DNA from: Peribacillus sp. FSL E2-0218
GTDB taxonomy: Bacteria > Bacillota > Bacilli > Bacillales > DSM-1321
Reading direction: 5' to 3'
DNA length: 64,000 nucleotides
Assembly (NCBI RefSeq): GCF_037992945.1
Contig: NZ_CP150304.1
Span: 4,281,501-4,345,500 of the forward strand
Shown here: piece after piece, positions 1-8,941 of the stretch
Layout: every line of letters starts with the position of its first letter
Position numbering within the stretch: the stretch's first letter is position 1
Program-made: the position numbers and the translations under genes
The notes under the pieces: model-generated
What the model was told of the DNA's origin: nothing
Databases searched by the model: none
Seen by the model: only the letters and a program-made list of their open reading frames with translations

Positions 1-25
1 ATTGCTGAAGCAATAATTTTCGTTA

Positions 26-442
26 TTACATACATTGTTTTGCTCGCTCACTTAAGACCTTTAGGGCTTGTTCTACTAAATTTTTTTCATCGTCACTTAG
101 TTGACTCAACACCTGTTCTAATTTTTCTTCATCTAGACTCGTATTTCTATGTAAAACTTCTTTACCAAAATCGGTTAGACGAAGAATTACTTTTCTATCA
201 TCAAGAGGATCTCTCCCCTTTATTACATAGTTCTTTTCAATCATTCTTTTAACGTGTTCCGAGGCAGTATTATGAGAGACTTGTATGAATGAAGCGACCC
301 CATTTACTCCTATTTGTTCCTGTTTATCTATAAGTTGAAGAATACGGACCACTTGATGTGAGATCTTTTCTTTATGGAGATAATGTAAATGAAAATAAAT
401 ATCCGTCCAATATTGGTTTAATAGTGAAACTTTACTGTTCAC
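26..442 (-). CDS. MarR-family transcriptional regulator
   Basis: A small winged-helix DNA-binding protein of the MarR type, expected to act as a cytoplasmic dimeric repressor. The middle of the protein carries the helix-turn-helix (GVASFIQVSHNTASEHVKRM) followed by the wing with the family-typical DDRKVILRLTDFGKE segment. The frame extends to a GTG at 451, but AAAGGGG abuts that codon, whereas it lies 8 nt before the GTG at 440-442, so I chose the inner start (138 codons). A near-perfect palindrome and a TATAAT-like element lie directly upstream, which suggests autoregulation. No target gene is adjacent, so the effector and regulon are unknown. Confidence 0.85.
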   Translation of the reverse strand: MNSKVSLLNQYWTDIYFHLHYLHKEKISHQVVRILQLIDKQEQIGVNGVASFIQVSHNTASEHVKRMIEKNYVIKGRDPLDDRKVILRLTDFGKEVLHRNTSLDEEKLEQVLSQLSDDEKNLVEQALKVLSERAKQCM

Positions 443-464
443 AAATAACACCCCTTTATATCGT

Positions 465-488
465 TAAATACGATTATATCGTATTTTA
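465..488. promoter_or_regulatory. Palindromic operator over the marR promoter
   Basis: TAAATACGAT-TAT-ATCGTATTTTA is a near-perfect inverted repeat. Read on the minus strand it contains TATAAT, a plausible -10 of the marR gene. Its position is typical of a MarR-type autorepression site; binding is inferred. Confidence 0.6.
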
Positions 489-530
489 AGATGCAAAATA
501 AAGAGTTGTTTTTGGTTTTATAATTTAATT

Positions 531-610
531 ATGCTACCCTGCCCATTAGTGACATAAGAAGAAGAGCTTCCAAAGCAACTCCCTCATTTATTAAAGCACC
601 CGTAGTTTAA
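531..610 (-). repeat. Cassette repeat, full length (degenerate)
   Basis: Left box CTACCCTGCCCATTAGTGAC, central hairpin GAAGAGCTTCC/AAGCAACTCC and right box GCACCCGTAGTTTAAG. This is the first copy of the 80-90 bp imperfect palindrome found throughout the window. The boxes are degenerate. Confidence 0.7.
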
Positions 611-788
611 GTGCATTTATCACAAACTATTAGTAAAGGAACCAATCAGGGCTACGTTATCTTGATGGTAATTCATTCGGTTTTATCCAAGTACACATAT
701 CTGCTGATTTTACTTAACGTGGGTTTAGTCTTTTCTTTATATTTACTGAAAACCAGAAAAATGGTAGAATTCCGAAGAGGTGAAATCG

Positions 789-1328
789 TTGAAGTTTAAG
801 AAGTTTATCATCGGCCTATCATCATTATTGACGGCTTTTGTGTTACTCTTTGTTCTATTGAGATTAATGGGAATACTAATATGGGTGAATGGCGAACCTT
901 TTGATAAATGGATTGCATTAATTGGTTTAATTACTATGCCTGTTTCTATTTCTATACTATTGAAAAAGATTAAGCTTAATAAAAAGAAAGAAAGTACTTT
1001 GTTTAATATAGTTGTTTTTGCTAATTTTCTTTACTTATTAGGGTCGTTTTCCATTTTATCCGAAAACTATACTTTTATTAAAAGTGCTAAATACCTTTCT
1101 TCCCCTTATGTTATACATGAAAAGGAACCATTTCAATGGCCAAAAGATGAGTATGAAAGTAAGTATACCTTTTACAGTTCTTTGAATTCATTAATTTATG
1201 TGAAAGATTCAGTCCAAAGTGGAAATCAAGGATTGAGTGAACATGCTCGTTATAGTGATTATAAAGTTAAAGTTATAAGTGGAAGCCTCTACATAACATG
1301 GACTGGTGGATCAATATTCATACGATAA
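789..1328 (+). CDS. Hypothetical membrane protein
   Basis: I do not recognise a family. The frame is open from a GTG at 780, but GAAGAGG overlaps that codon and lies 8 nt before the TTG at 789, so I take 789 as the start. There are about three hydrophobic segments in the first 110 residues (GLSSLLTAFVLLFVLLRLMG, IALIGLITMPVSISILL, IVVFANFLYLLGSFSIL) and then a soluble region of about 80 residues with many Tyr and Ser, probably outside the membrane. It is one of few plus-strand genes in this part. It follows a repeat and has no obvious operon partner. Confidence 0.55.
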   Translation: MKFKKFIIGLSSLLTAFVLLFVLLRLMGILIWVNGEPFDKWIALIGLITMPVSISILLKKIKLNKKKESTLFNIVVFANFLYLLGSFSILSENYTFIKSAKYLSSPYVIHEKEPFQWPKDEYESKYTFYSSLNSLIYVKDSVQSGNQGLSEHARYSDYKVKVISGSLYITWTGGSIFIR

Positions 1329-1465
1329 TAGGCAGAAGGATATTTCCCTCTTCCTTAAAATAATTTAAAGGGCGATTTTAACTAAAAAAGGATCTTCGGC
1401 TGGAAGTTCCTTTTAGCTGCTTATTGTGGATTTATAAAGCGACATCTATTCTAGTAATATATACA

Positions 1466-1496
1466 ATAAAAAGCGAAGGGATTATCCCTTCGCTTC
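1466..1496 (-). terminator. Intrinsic terminator of the MFS gene
   Basis: On the minus strand AGCGAAGGGA, a 3-nt loop and TCCCTTCGCT are followed by TTTTTATTG. This is a classical stem plus T-run, about 50 nt after the transporter stop codon. Confidence 0.75.
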
Positions 1497-1545
1497 AGAC
1501 TGTAGACAAACTCGATAAAAATCGAGTTTGTCTACAGTCTGAAAG
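1496..1545. repeat. Long perfect hairpin, 23-bp arms and AAAA loop
   Basis: The arms begin CAGACTGTAGACAAACTCGA at 1498 and are repeated in inverted form from 1523, with two further flanking pairs. The hairpin sits between the MFS stop and its terminator, so the transcript end would carry two stacked stem-loops. A terminator alone would not need such a long perfect stem. Confidence 0.8.
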
Positions 1546-1548
1546 AAC

Positions 1549-2715
1549 TTACTGGGCGCCAGTAAGTTCTTTTTCTTTGTGGTATCTCAGTAAAATAAAT
1601 ACTAAACTCAATATCAGAAATAGGAATCCGCCTAATACGATGTTCTGTATACCCATTCCTGATATAACTAATCCACCTACAGACGTGCCGGTTGTTACCC
1701 CTAAGTTTCCAGATGCTAAAAACAATCCATTTGAGAATTCAGGAGCTTCTGGTGCTGCAGACGTAATCCAATATTGACTAATATTATTTCCTAAAGCCAC
1801 TAGTATACCAAAAATAAAAAGTATTAACGCCATGGGTCCAGTGAACTGTCCCATTAAGAATACTAAGATGTAAACGGCTCCTAATACGAATGGAAAAGAT
1901 GCTACAGATTTTAAGGCATTATTAGTAAGCAACTTCCCTGCAATGATGTTTCCTATTATACTTGCCCCACCGAATATGAATAACATTAAACCAATCGTTT
2001 TACCAGGTATATTCGTAATGGTTACAAGATACTCAGCAAGGTAACTACTAACTCCGTACATCGCTGCATTAATAAAAATGACAGCAACAATAGATAGCCA
2101 AATAATTGGTTTTTTCAATACACTCAATTGAGAACCATAAGAGAGTCTTTCCTTAACAGGCATAGATGGTACAAATAGGAATAACGCAATGAATGCTATA
2201 GCATTTACAATCGTAAAGAATAACATGGCCATTTCAAGCGAAGTTGTATTAGCGATAAAACTAGAGACTGGTGCACCAAGCACCATTCCGCCCGTTACGC
2301 CCATAAACACTTTAGCAGTAGCTTTTGGAGCTTCTTCCTCACTAACTGAGGCTGCAGCTGCTGTCAAAGCTATTGAGACATAAACAGGATGAAAAAAGGC
2401 TGGAATTACACGAGCAATTAATAAAATTATAAAGCTCGATGTAAACATGGAAACAATGTTACCTATAATGAAAACACCTAACACAAATAACATTACCTTC
2501 TTGCGATTTATTCCAGAGAACAATAACGGCATAATTGGACCAGAGATTGCAACAGCAAGTGCAAAAAGACTCACTAGCAACCCTGCTTTAGGTATACTTA
2601 CATGAAAGTAATCAGCAATCGAAGGCAATATCCCAACGATCCCCATTTCCGTATTCAAGATACCGAAAACACCTATGGTCAATATTAATAAAAGCAAATT
2701 GTTTCGTTTAGCCAT
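1549..2715 (-). CDS. MFS transporter, DHA1-type drug efflux
   Basis: A 12-helix major facilitator of about 388 residues that should export a small molecule using the proton gradient. The segment SGPIMPLLFSGINRKKVMLF between helices 2 and 3 matches the DHA1 family (AraJ/chloramphenicol-exporter branch). TEMGIVGILPSIADYF near the N terminus is typical of the same group. I prefer the ATG at 2713-2715, because AGGTGA lies about 8 nt before it, over a GTG 12 nt further out. It is divergent from a TetR gene across a 190-bp region with inverted repeats, so TetR-controlled efflux is likely. The substrate cannot be read from the sequence. Confidence 0.85.
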   Translation of the reverse strand: MAKRNNLLLLILTIGVFGILNTEMGIVGILPSIADYFHVSIPKAGLLVSLFALAVAISGPIMPLLFSGINRKKVMLFVLGVFIIGNIVSMFTSSFIILLIARVIPAFFHPVYVSIALTAAAASVSEEEAPKATAKVFMGVTGGMVLGAPVSSFIANTTSLEMAMLFFTIVNAIAFIALFLFVPSMPVKERLSYGSQLSVLKKPIIWLSIVAVIFINAAMYGVSSYLAEYLVTITNIPGKTIGLMLFIFGGASIIGNIIAGKLLTNNALKSVASFPFVLGAVYILVFLMGQFTGPMALILFIFGILVALGNNISQYWITSAAPEAPEFSNGLFLASGNLGVTTGTSVGGLVISGMGIQNIVLGGFLFLILSLVFILLRYHKEKELTGAQ

Positions 2716-2768
2716 AAAATTCGTCACCTACCTTCATTACTTAATGTTAAAACTTTAAAAACTCTATA

Positions 2769-2860
2769 TTGATTGATTAATCAACATCTGTCTATAATTA
2801 TAAAAAGAAAAAGGATTATTTCAATTGTTAAATGAAAGCTATTTGTTGTTTATTCAACAA
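2769..2860. promoter_or_regulatory. Divergent MFS/tetR promoter with two TetR-type operators
   Basis: It holds TTGATTGATTAATCAACA (2769-2786) and TTGTTG-tttatt-CAACAA (2843-2860). Between them the minus strand shows TTGAAA, 16 nt, TATAAT, a good promoter for the MFS gene. Recognisable copies of this region recur near 5060-5175 and 8800-8900. Confidence 0.65.
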
Positions 2861-2908
2861 ATGAATAAAGATTGTTGATTATATTTAGGAAAGGTTGGTG
2901 ACCTAATA

Positions 2909-3493
2909 ATGTCTAAAGTGGATAGAAGAATAACCAAAAGCCAAGAAGCTATCAAAAAAGCTATTATCGAACTGATGTCTGAAAAAAATTTTGATGATAT
3001 TACCATTCAAGATATTGCTGACAAGGCAAATGTTAATCGAGGAACCATTTACCTTCATTACATGGATAAGTTTGATTTACTGGATAAAATCATTGATGAA
3101 CATATTAATGAATTAAGGAGAATGTGCGAATCTGCAGTAGAAATGGATTTAGATTTTGTAGATTCAAATGTAGAATGGTTCAAATACTTTGAGAGCAACT
3201 ATTCATTCTTTTCAACGTTGTTTGCAAGCAGTAAAGCCTCTTATTTTCGCAGTCGGTTCCTAGAGCTGCTCATCGAAGAAATCAAAAATGATATTGACAT
3301 GTCAAAAGAGTTAAATCCAGAAGTGAATGAAGAGGTTTTACTTCAGTTTATTGTGACAGCTTTTGTAGGAATGGTGGAATGGTGGATTACAAAAGAGATG
3401 CCTTGTCCGCCTCGTGTTATTGCAGTACAGCTGGGGATTCTGATAGACGGAATCTATGATAATTTATCAACGTTTCCAAAAGAAATTAAATAA
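2909..3493 (+). CDS. TetR/AcrR-family transcriptional regulator
   Basis: A 194-residue repressor with an N-terminal TetR helix-turn-helix (residues 10-55; IQDIADKANVNRGTIYLHY is the recognition region) and an all-helical C-terminal ligand domain. GGTGA lies 8 nt before the ATG. Its divergent partner is the MFS exporter and the shared region has inverted repeats, so it most likely represses the exporter and itself until an inducer binds. A decayed copy of its 5' end lies at 8942-9037, and homologous control regions precede the cupin and SDR genes, so the original regulon probably included them. Confidence 0.88.
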   Translation: MSKVDRRITKSQEAIKKAIIELMSEKNFDDITIQDIADKANVNRGTIYLHYMDKFDLLDKIIDEHINELRRMCESAVEMDLDFVDSNVEWFKYFESNYSFFSTLFASSKASYFRSRFLELLIEEIKNDIDMSKELNPEVNEEVLLQFIVTAFVGMVEWWITKEMPCPPRVIAVQLGILIDGIYDNLSTFPKEIK

Positions 3494-3525
3494 CCTGAGT
3501 TCAGAACTATACAAGACTCAGGTTG
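3491..3525 (+). terminator. Stem-loop after tetR
   Basis: AACCTGAGT and ACTCAGGTT pair around a 15-nt loop immediately after the tetR stop. There is no long T-run, so it is only a probable terminator. Confidence 0.5.
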
Positions 3526-3710
3526 TGGTGCTTAATTATTACGTCTAATTGACAAGGACACTTCATAATGAGTAGTCATTTTGTAGAGTGATGGGAATTA
3601 TAAAATGAAATTATCTGATAACGCATCTTCTGTTGATAGTTATCCTAATGGATCACTCGTTATCCTGAAATCACCATTTTATCATTACCTCCACAGGGCC
3701 ATAGGTATAC

Positions 3711-3751
3711 ACTCTTTTCGTTGTTTTTCTCCTTGGCAACAACGAAAGAGT
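3711..3751. repeat. Inverted repeat in a gene-free stretch
   Basis: ACTCTTTTCGTTGTT pairs with AACAACGAAAGAGT (14 bp, one bulged T, 12-nt loop). Apart from this hairpin I see nothing convincing between 3526 and 3865; the open frame there has no good start or family features. Confidence 0.55.
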
Positions 3752-3865
3752 ATTGGTAACCGAGCATTCTATTTGCCTTACACTGAGGTAAACTTCTCTG
3801 AATTGGACGGATATAATGCTCAGATTAACTTCAACCCGTATTTATACTTAGTTCAGCAAATAATC

Positions 3866-4518
3866 TTATTTTTCCCTGTTGCTTAGAACCTTCTCTAATA
3901 CTTTATCAGCATTTTTAGCTTCTTTCTTGCCAACTTCGGATTTAAGGACTGATATCAGGCTCTTCATTTGATCATCAGTAAGACCTGTATTAAATCCTAT
4001 GGTAAAATGGGCCTCCAGTTGGGAGTTGACTCCCTCCATATTCGCTAGGGCTGCAATGGTTGCTAACTCCCTACTCTGGTAATCCAGGTTGTCACGTCCG
4101 AAAATGTCACCGAACAAATGTCCTTTCAAAAACTGATCTATAGCAGGGGTGAATTTATATACCCCCCTGTAACAGGTGTTCCAACCAGGCTGGTCTGGAT
4201 TTCCGTTCCAAGTTCAAAGCTACTTTTGTTGACAGGCAATGGGCTTGCTTCCTTACCAATCACGTCCTTGATACCTTTGTCTTCCCTTTCTTCCATGACG
4301 CCCATAAAAGTGTTGAGCCCATTCAAGCTCCTTGGGAACCCTGCATAAGCATACATCTGTACGAGGACTTCCTTGATTTCATTGACAGTCAAACCAGCTC
4401 CCAAACCTTCGTACAAGGCATTATTCAACTTTGGCATGTCCCCACTGGCAGTAAATGATGCAATCGTCACGATATTTTCTTGTTTAGCAGTTAGGGCTTG
4501 TGTTTTATTTTTCTTTTT
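3866..4518 (-). pseudogene. Carboxymuconolactone decarboxylase-family protein, frameshifted
   Basis: Two consecutive frames together make one CMD/AhpD-like protein. The upstream frame reads through TIASFTASGD and VLVQMYAYAGFPRSLNGL and stops after GGYINSPLL. The downstream frame starts FTPAIDQFLKGHLFGDIFGR and carries the typical YQSRELATIAALANMEG motif. Restoring one T near 4151-4156 joins them. The upstream frame also lacks an ATG: it runs back in frame to the TAA of the preceding cupin gene, and the first possible start (GTG at 4468-4470) is inside conserved sequence. The gene is therefore probably broken at both places. The family includes small redox or decarboxylase enzymes and often accompanies cupins. 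Confidence 0.75.
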
Positions 4519-5037
4519 TTATTTTTTTGATTTTTCAGTTTTCGTATCGTATTGCTCATCACTAACCTTCTCTAACCATTCAACGTTATTGCCCTCGAGC
4601 ATTCCTGTGAGAGCAATATGTGTCATTGAAGTAGTTGGTGTGGCACCATGCCAATGCTTGACACCGGGCGGACACCAGACCACATCGCCTTCCCGGATTT
4701 TCTCAATCGGTCCACCCCACTCCTGTACCCAGCCAACTCCTTCTGTAACAATCAGTCTTTGTCCTGCCGGATGGGTATGCCATGCGGAACGGGCACTTGG
4801 CTGGAACGTTACGTAACCACCAGTATAGGGTGCCGAATCATTTTCAGAGAATAAGGAATCAATTCGTACATTGCCGGTAAAAAATTCCGCCGATCCCTTG
4901 GAGGAAGTCTGATAACCATCTCTAGTAATTGTTTGTGAATTTTCTTTTGCATCTGCGGCCAGTGCCTGTCCTGCAAAGAAACTCCCTACAGAAAGCAGCG
5001 AAAGTGACAAAATCATTGTTGTAATTTTCTTTTTCAT
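4519..5037 (-). CDS. Secreted cupin-domain protein
   Basis: A 172-residue protein with a clear signal peptide (MKKKITTMILSLSLLSVGSF then FAGQALAAD) and one cupin barrel. The metal-site motif HTHPAGQRLIVTEG gives two His, and a later HWH follows the PPGVKHWHG turn. The closest well-known relatives are small Mn-cupins of the mandelonitrile-lyase type and CMD-associated cupins, but the reaction here is unknown. GAAAGGGG precedes the ATG. It is the first gene before the broken CMD gene, and upstream lies a copy of the TetR control region, so TetR regulation is plausible. Confidence 0.75.
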   Translation of the reverse strand: MKKKITTMILSLSLLSVGSFFAGQALAADAKENSQTITRDGYQTSSKGSAEFFTGNVRIDSLFSENDSAPYTGGYVTFQPSARSAWHTHPAGQRLIVTEGVGWVQEWGGPIEKIREGDVVWCPPGVKHWHGATPTTSMTHIALTGMLEGNNVEWLEKVSDEQYDTKTEKSKK

Positions 5038-5059
5038 TTGTTCCCCTTTCTAAATTTTG

Positions 5060-5175
5060 ATTTGAATAATCAATGTCGATTGGAAAATTAACAACTGTTT
5101 ATAAGTATGAAAAAAAACAGGGTGCTTTCAATGATCAAATTAATGCCATTTGTTGTTTATTGAACAATTTATTCA
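5060..5175. promoter_or_regulatory. Second copy of the TetR-type control region
   Basis: AACAACTGTTTATAAGTATG and TTGTTGTTTATTGAACAA (5150-5167) correspond position by position to the MFS/tetR intergenic region. The second operator half has a G where the tetR copy has C. The rest of the 690-bp gap to 5729 holds one short hairpin and no gene I can support. Confidence 0.5.
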
Positions 5176-5434
5176 AAATCGTTCATATTTTTCAGAATAT
5201 TCTTTAAGCCGTTCATTTCAGTTAGAAAAATAAACTTTTAAGTGGAATTGTCATTTTTTTAATTCATTGAGTTAGTTTTCAAAATTTTGTGGAATGAACA
5301 AAAGGAAAATTTCCACACCCTTAAATTTCAATGATTTAACAAAATAGATTTTTAGGCACTAACAAGGTGTCATAAAAGGCTATCTCCAAGAGATCCTTAA
5401 ATTATTTATTGTAGGTGCTAACAAAAAATAGGCC

Positions 5435-5458
5435 TGAACCATAAAGGTTCGGCCTTAG
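5435..5458. terminator. Short GC-rich hairpin
   Basis: GGCCTGAACC and GGTTCGGCC pair around ATAAA in an otherwise empty intergenic stretch. There is no adjacent gene for it to terminate on the plus strand, and only a weak T-run on the minus strand. Confidence 0.4.
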
Positions 5459-5729
5459 CCTTACTCGTGAAACTCTTTATCAACGAAAACCCTAACGTCT
5501 ATATAGGGCATGAGAGCTATTCTAGAACGTTCTTCTTGAAAGTTTAGGTTTTTCTTGGTTCTGTATAAAAACTATTCATTTTGTCTTAAAGTAAAGCACA
5601 CAGCTATTAATGTTGCTTTCCCTCCAAGATAACTCCCCCAAAATGCCAACCATTCGACACTCCCTATGTTCATTCCCATATAACTTCTCTTTCTATGTTT
5701 GCATTTTCAGGCTGAAGAAATTGATTTTT

Positions 5730-6857
5730 TTATTGACGGGGACTTAGCCTTAACAAACGATCATCATTTCCGGGATTATCTGCCCTCGGCGAAGTATTGG
5801 TTGTAATCAGATACAAATATCCTTCAAATGGGTAAACATTTCTCAATCTTTCATTCGAAGTAAATACTACATCCAAAGACTTTTCTGTTTCATTAAAAAC
5901 ATACAAGCTTTGTCCTTTTAAACCTGCTACAAATAAATGATTATCAAAAAATGTAATTCCTGAAGGTGCCCATGTATCGGTTCCTGAGTGATGGTAGGGC
6001 TTTTCCATCCCTTCTTGTTCCTCATCGCCCGTTATAACTGGCCATCCATAATTTTTTCCAGGCTTAATGATATTAATCTCATCATGAGCAGATTCGCCAT
6101 GCTCCGAGCTGTACATAATAGTTCCATCATCATTCCATGTTAATCCCTGAGGATTACGATGCCCATATGAATACACATACGATTCAGGGAATGGATTATC
6201 CTCTGGAATTGAACCATCTACATTCATTCTTAAAATTTTCCCACCTAAATTATCAATATCTTGTGCAAATTCCTCTTCATGAGCCCAGCCTGTTGCAACA
6301 TACAAATATCCATCAGGACCAATGGCGATTCTACCTCCGTTGTATAGCTCATGACCTGGAATTGCATCAAGTAGTACATTTGTTTCCTTCCAGGAGTCAC
6401 CGTCATATACCATCTGTATAACCTTATTGGCCAATCCTGAATCTGTCCGGTACGTGTGATATAAATATGCTACTCCACTATCTGAAAAATCATCTGCAAG
6501 AGCTATGCCGAGTAAGCCACTTCCCCCCTCCTGTACTATAGGATCAGACGTTTGGACATCATACCTTTTAAGTTGACCATCCTCCATCACGGCAATCGTT
6601 CCAACAACCTCCGGAATAACAATGAAATTATCCATCACTTTTATATCCCATGGATAATGCAAATTATCAGCTAGCTCTTCTACCTTCCAGTCTCTCGTTG
6701 ACATACCTATGAATCGGGATTCTGTATTGTTATTTTCTGTTTCCGTAACTTCAGAAGTGTCTTCTCCTGTTGAATCAGTTCTATTGGGTTCCTTTGTTTC
6801 ACTCAGACAACCTGTTAATACAAGTATGGAAATAAAAAAATAGAATAAATGTTTCAC
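5730..6857 (-). CDS. PQQ-type sugar dehydrogenase lipoprotein
   Basis: A 375-residue lipoprotein: the N terminus ends in LVLTGC, a lipobox, so the mature protein should be anchored outside the membrane by Cys17. The body is a glucose/sorbosone dehydrogenase six-bladed propeller, with LHYPWDIKVM, GLLGIALADDF, GGRIAIGPDGYLYVATG, YSYGHRNPQGL and SSEHGESAHDEIN as recognisable blade motifs. The family oxidises aldose sugars with PQQ or acts as a propeller of unknown substrate. No PQQ synthesis genes are visible. The start is GTG with TTGGAGA upstream. It is probably monocistronic. Confidence 0.85.
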   Translation of the reverse strand: MKHLFYFFISILVLTGCLSETKEPNRTDSTGEDTSEVTETENNNTESRFIGMSTRDWKVEELADNLHYPWDIKVMDNFIVIPEVVGTIAVMEDGQLKRYDVQTSDPIVQEGGSGLLGIALADDFSDSGVAYLYHTYRTDSGLANKVIQMVYDGDSWKETNVLLDAIPGHELYNGGRIAIGPDGYLYVATGWAHEEEFAQDIDNLGGKILRMNVDGSIPEDNPFPESYVYSYGHRNPQGLTWNDDGTIMYSSEHGESAHDEINIIKPGKNYGWPVITGDEEQEGMEKPYHHSGTDTWAPSGITFFDNHLFVAGLKGQSLYVFNETEKSLDVVFTSNERLRNVYPFEGYLYLITTNTSPRADNPGNDDRLLRLSPRQ

Positions 6858-7061
6858 TGTATTGTTATCTCCAATCTAGAAGTTTATCTGTTAGTAATTC
6901 TTTTAATAGATTCTAAGCAGTATTATAAAAAATGATTGAATTAGTTTCATTATTAGCTGTTGTAAACATTTCTTGTAGACATATTCTTCAGGTTTCTCTA
7001 ATGTAGTTTTAAAATGAATTTTAATTGATATTGTTCAACAAACCCATATTTTACGGCAGAA

Positions 7062-7105
7062 AAGAATCCATTTTAAAAAAAGATAATTTAAAATGGATTC
7101 TTTTT
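7062..7105 (-). terminator. Terminator of the aldo/keto reductase gene
   Basis: GAATCCATTTTAAA and TTTAAAATGGATTC pair and are followed by a T-run in the direction of the gene. A diverged copy of this hairpin is at 29005-29045. Confidence 0.7.
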
Positions 7106-7171
7106 TGTGAATAGTTGTATTTAAAAAGAAACATTTCAATATTGAAATTTCTTCTATTAATTGATGCAGAG

Positions 7172-8161
7172 TTATTTTCCAGTTTTATTTTTCTCGGATT
7201 CTGGATAACGATCTCCTACAATTTTAATATTATCTAGGACTTCATTAATCTGTTGCATTTCATCGATTGAAAATAAAATCTCCGCGGAGATTTTATTTTC
7301 TTTAATTCGCTCAATTTTTGTAGTTCCAGGAATAGGAAGAATCCAAGGTCTTTGTCTCAATAGCCAAGCTAACGCAATCTGAGCTGGGGTAGCGTTCTTT
7401 TCTTTGGCTATTTGTTCAATAAAATCAAGAATTACCTGATTGGCTTCTAAAGCTTCTTTAGTAAACCTAGGTAATTCTCCTCTGTTATCATTTTCACTAA
7501 AAGACATATTTTTATCGAGTTTTCCTGTTAAAAAACCACGGCCTAAGGGGCTGTAAGCGACAAGAGCTATTTCTAGTTCTTCTAAAACCGGGAATATTGC
7601 CTTTTCGGGTTCGCGCCACCACATGGAATATTCATTTTCAACAGCAGCTAATGGTTCTATAGAATGAGCTCTACGTATAGTTTCAGCACCGGCTTCTGAT
7701 AGACCCCAATGTTTTATTTTACCTTCTTTTTTAAATTTTTGAATTGTTTGCGCGACCTCTTCAATTGGTACATTTTGATCAATACGGTGGATATAATACA
7801 AATCAATATAATCTGTTTTTAAACGTTTTAGAGAGCCATCTAATGAATGACGTAGCGTTTCTGGACGGCTATCGGGTGTGTTAGTGTTGGTAACGCCATC
7901 GATTTTAAATCCCCCTTTTGTTGCAATTTGCACTTTATCTCTGCGGTCTACTATGGCATCCCCTACTAATTCTTCATTCGTATAAGGTCCGTAAACTTCC
8001 GCCGTATCAAACAACGTAATTCCTGAATCAATCGCTGAGTGAACAACTGAAATCATTTCATTTCGATCTTTTGCTGGTCCTCTATGGTAGTTCAATCCCA
8101 TGCAACCAAATCCAATAGCAGATGTTTCCAATCCGTTTTTCCCCAAAATTCTTTTCTTCAT
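7172..8161 (-). CDS. Aldo/keto reductase
   Basis: A 329-residue NADPH-dependent (beta/alpha)8-barrel oxidoreductase. The catalytic set is visible: Asp and Tyr in LFDTAEVYGPY, Lys in QIATKGGF and His in YYIHRID. The cofactor-binding end contains PIPGTTKIERIKEN. It reduces aldehydes or ketones; the physiological substrate is unknown. AAAGGAG precedes the ATG. The neighbour on the 5' side is a truncated SDR, and the group resembles TetR-controlled redox clusters. Confidence 0.9.
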   Translation of the reverse strand: MKKRILGKNGLETSAIGFGCMGLNYHRGPAKDRNEMISVVHSAIDSGITLFDTAEVYGPYTNEELVGDAIVDRRDKVQIATKGGFKIDGVTNTNTPDSRPETLRHSLDGSLKRLKTDYIDLYYIHRIDQNVPIEEVAQTIQKFKKEGKIKHWGLSEAGAETIRRAHSIEPLAAVENEYSMWWREPEKAIFPVLEELEIALVAYSPLGRGFLTGKLDKNMSFSENDNRGELPRFTKEALEANQVILDFIEQIAKEKNATPAQIALAWLLRQRPWILPIPGTTKIERIKENKISAEILFSIDEMQQINEVLDNIKIVGDRYPESEKNKTGK

Positions 8162-8335
8162 ATTTTTATCTCCTTTATTTTTTAAAATTCTTATCCAGAA
8201 TGTGTATTAAAAACAACTAGAGGAGCTTTTCTACTTCTTAGATCTTTCATTCCTCAATCCAATTGATACATGTTTGACTTACCTTCGAATGTTCCCTCAA
8301 AATTACGCGTAAACCAATTTAAAAATATTGATTTT

Positions 8336-8797
8336 CTAACCTTCTTGTTTTTTAGGACGAATAATCATCTCATTAATGGCTACATCAGATGGTTGTTCAA
8401 TCACAAATGAAATCGCACGTGCAATGTTTTCAGCATCAATTGCAATTTTGTAAAATTCCTCCAATCCTGCCTTCATCGTTGGGTCTGTTGTAGTTTCTAA
8501 TAATTCACTGCTGACAGACCCAGGAGAAATATTGGTCACACGGATATTGGTGCCATTCATCGCTTCTTCTTGACGTAAACCTTCTGAGATTGCTCTTACT
8601 GCAAATTTAGTGCCACAATAAACCGTTCCACCAGGGTAGATGTTATGTCCAGCTACCGAAGAAAGATTTATTACGTGACCTGATTTACGTTCTCTCATAA
8701 ATAGAACGATAGCAGCGATGGCATAAAAAATACCTTTGATGTTGACATCAATCATCTTATCCCACTCGTAAACTATATTTTCAGCAAGAATTTTTTT
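8336..8797 (-). pseudogene. 5'-truncated short-chain dehydrogenase
   Basis: The C-terminal two thirds of a classical SDR: NIKGIFYAIAAIV, the catalytic Ser in HVINLSSVAG, then YCGTKFAV with the Tyr-x3-Lys pair and ISPGSV. The N-terminal Rossmann glycine motif is absent. The frame continues upstream of the first ATG (VYEWDKMIDVN) until about 8797. There it runs directly into a copy of the tetR control region, so a deletion appears to have removed the first third of the gene. Confidence 0.8.
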
Positions 8798-8890
8798 AAT
8801 AATTAATCAACATCTGTCTATAATTATAAAAATAAATAAAATGCTTACAATGGTTAAATGAAAGCTTTCTGTTGATTATTCAACAAATCC
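8798..8890. promoter_or_regulatory. Third copy of the TetR-type control region
   Basis: AATTAATCAACATCTGTCTA and TGTTG-attatt-CAACA (8870-8885) match the 2769-2860 region closely. It is followed by a remnant of tetR in the same orientation as the intact gene. Confidence 0.6.
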
Positions 8891-8941
8891 ATAGGAAATG
8901 TTTATTATTTTTTAATAAATATTGGTAATAATTTAATGACA

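Noticed and set aside
611..799. 62-codon open frame before the 182-codon membrane gene
   Set aside because: It starts inside the end of a repeat without a ribosome site and overlaps the better supported start at 789.
3605..3886. 93-codon open frame between tetR and the CMD pseudogene
   Set aside because: No ribosome site, unnatural composition, and it spans a 14-bp hairpin; probably non-coding.
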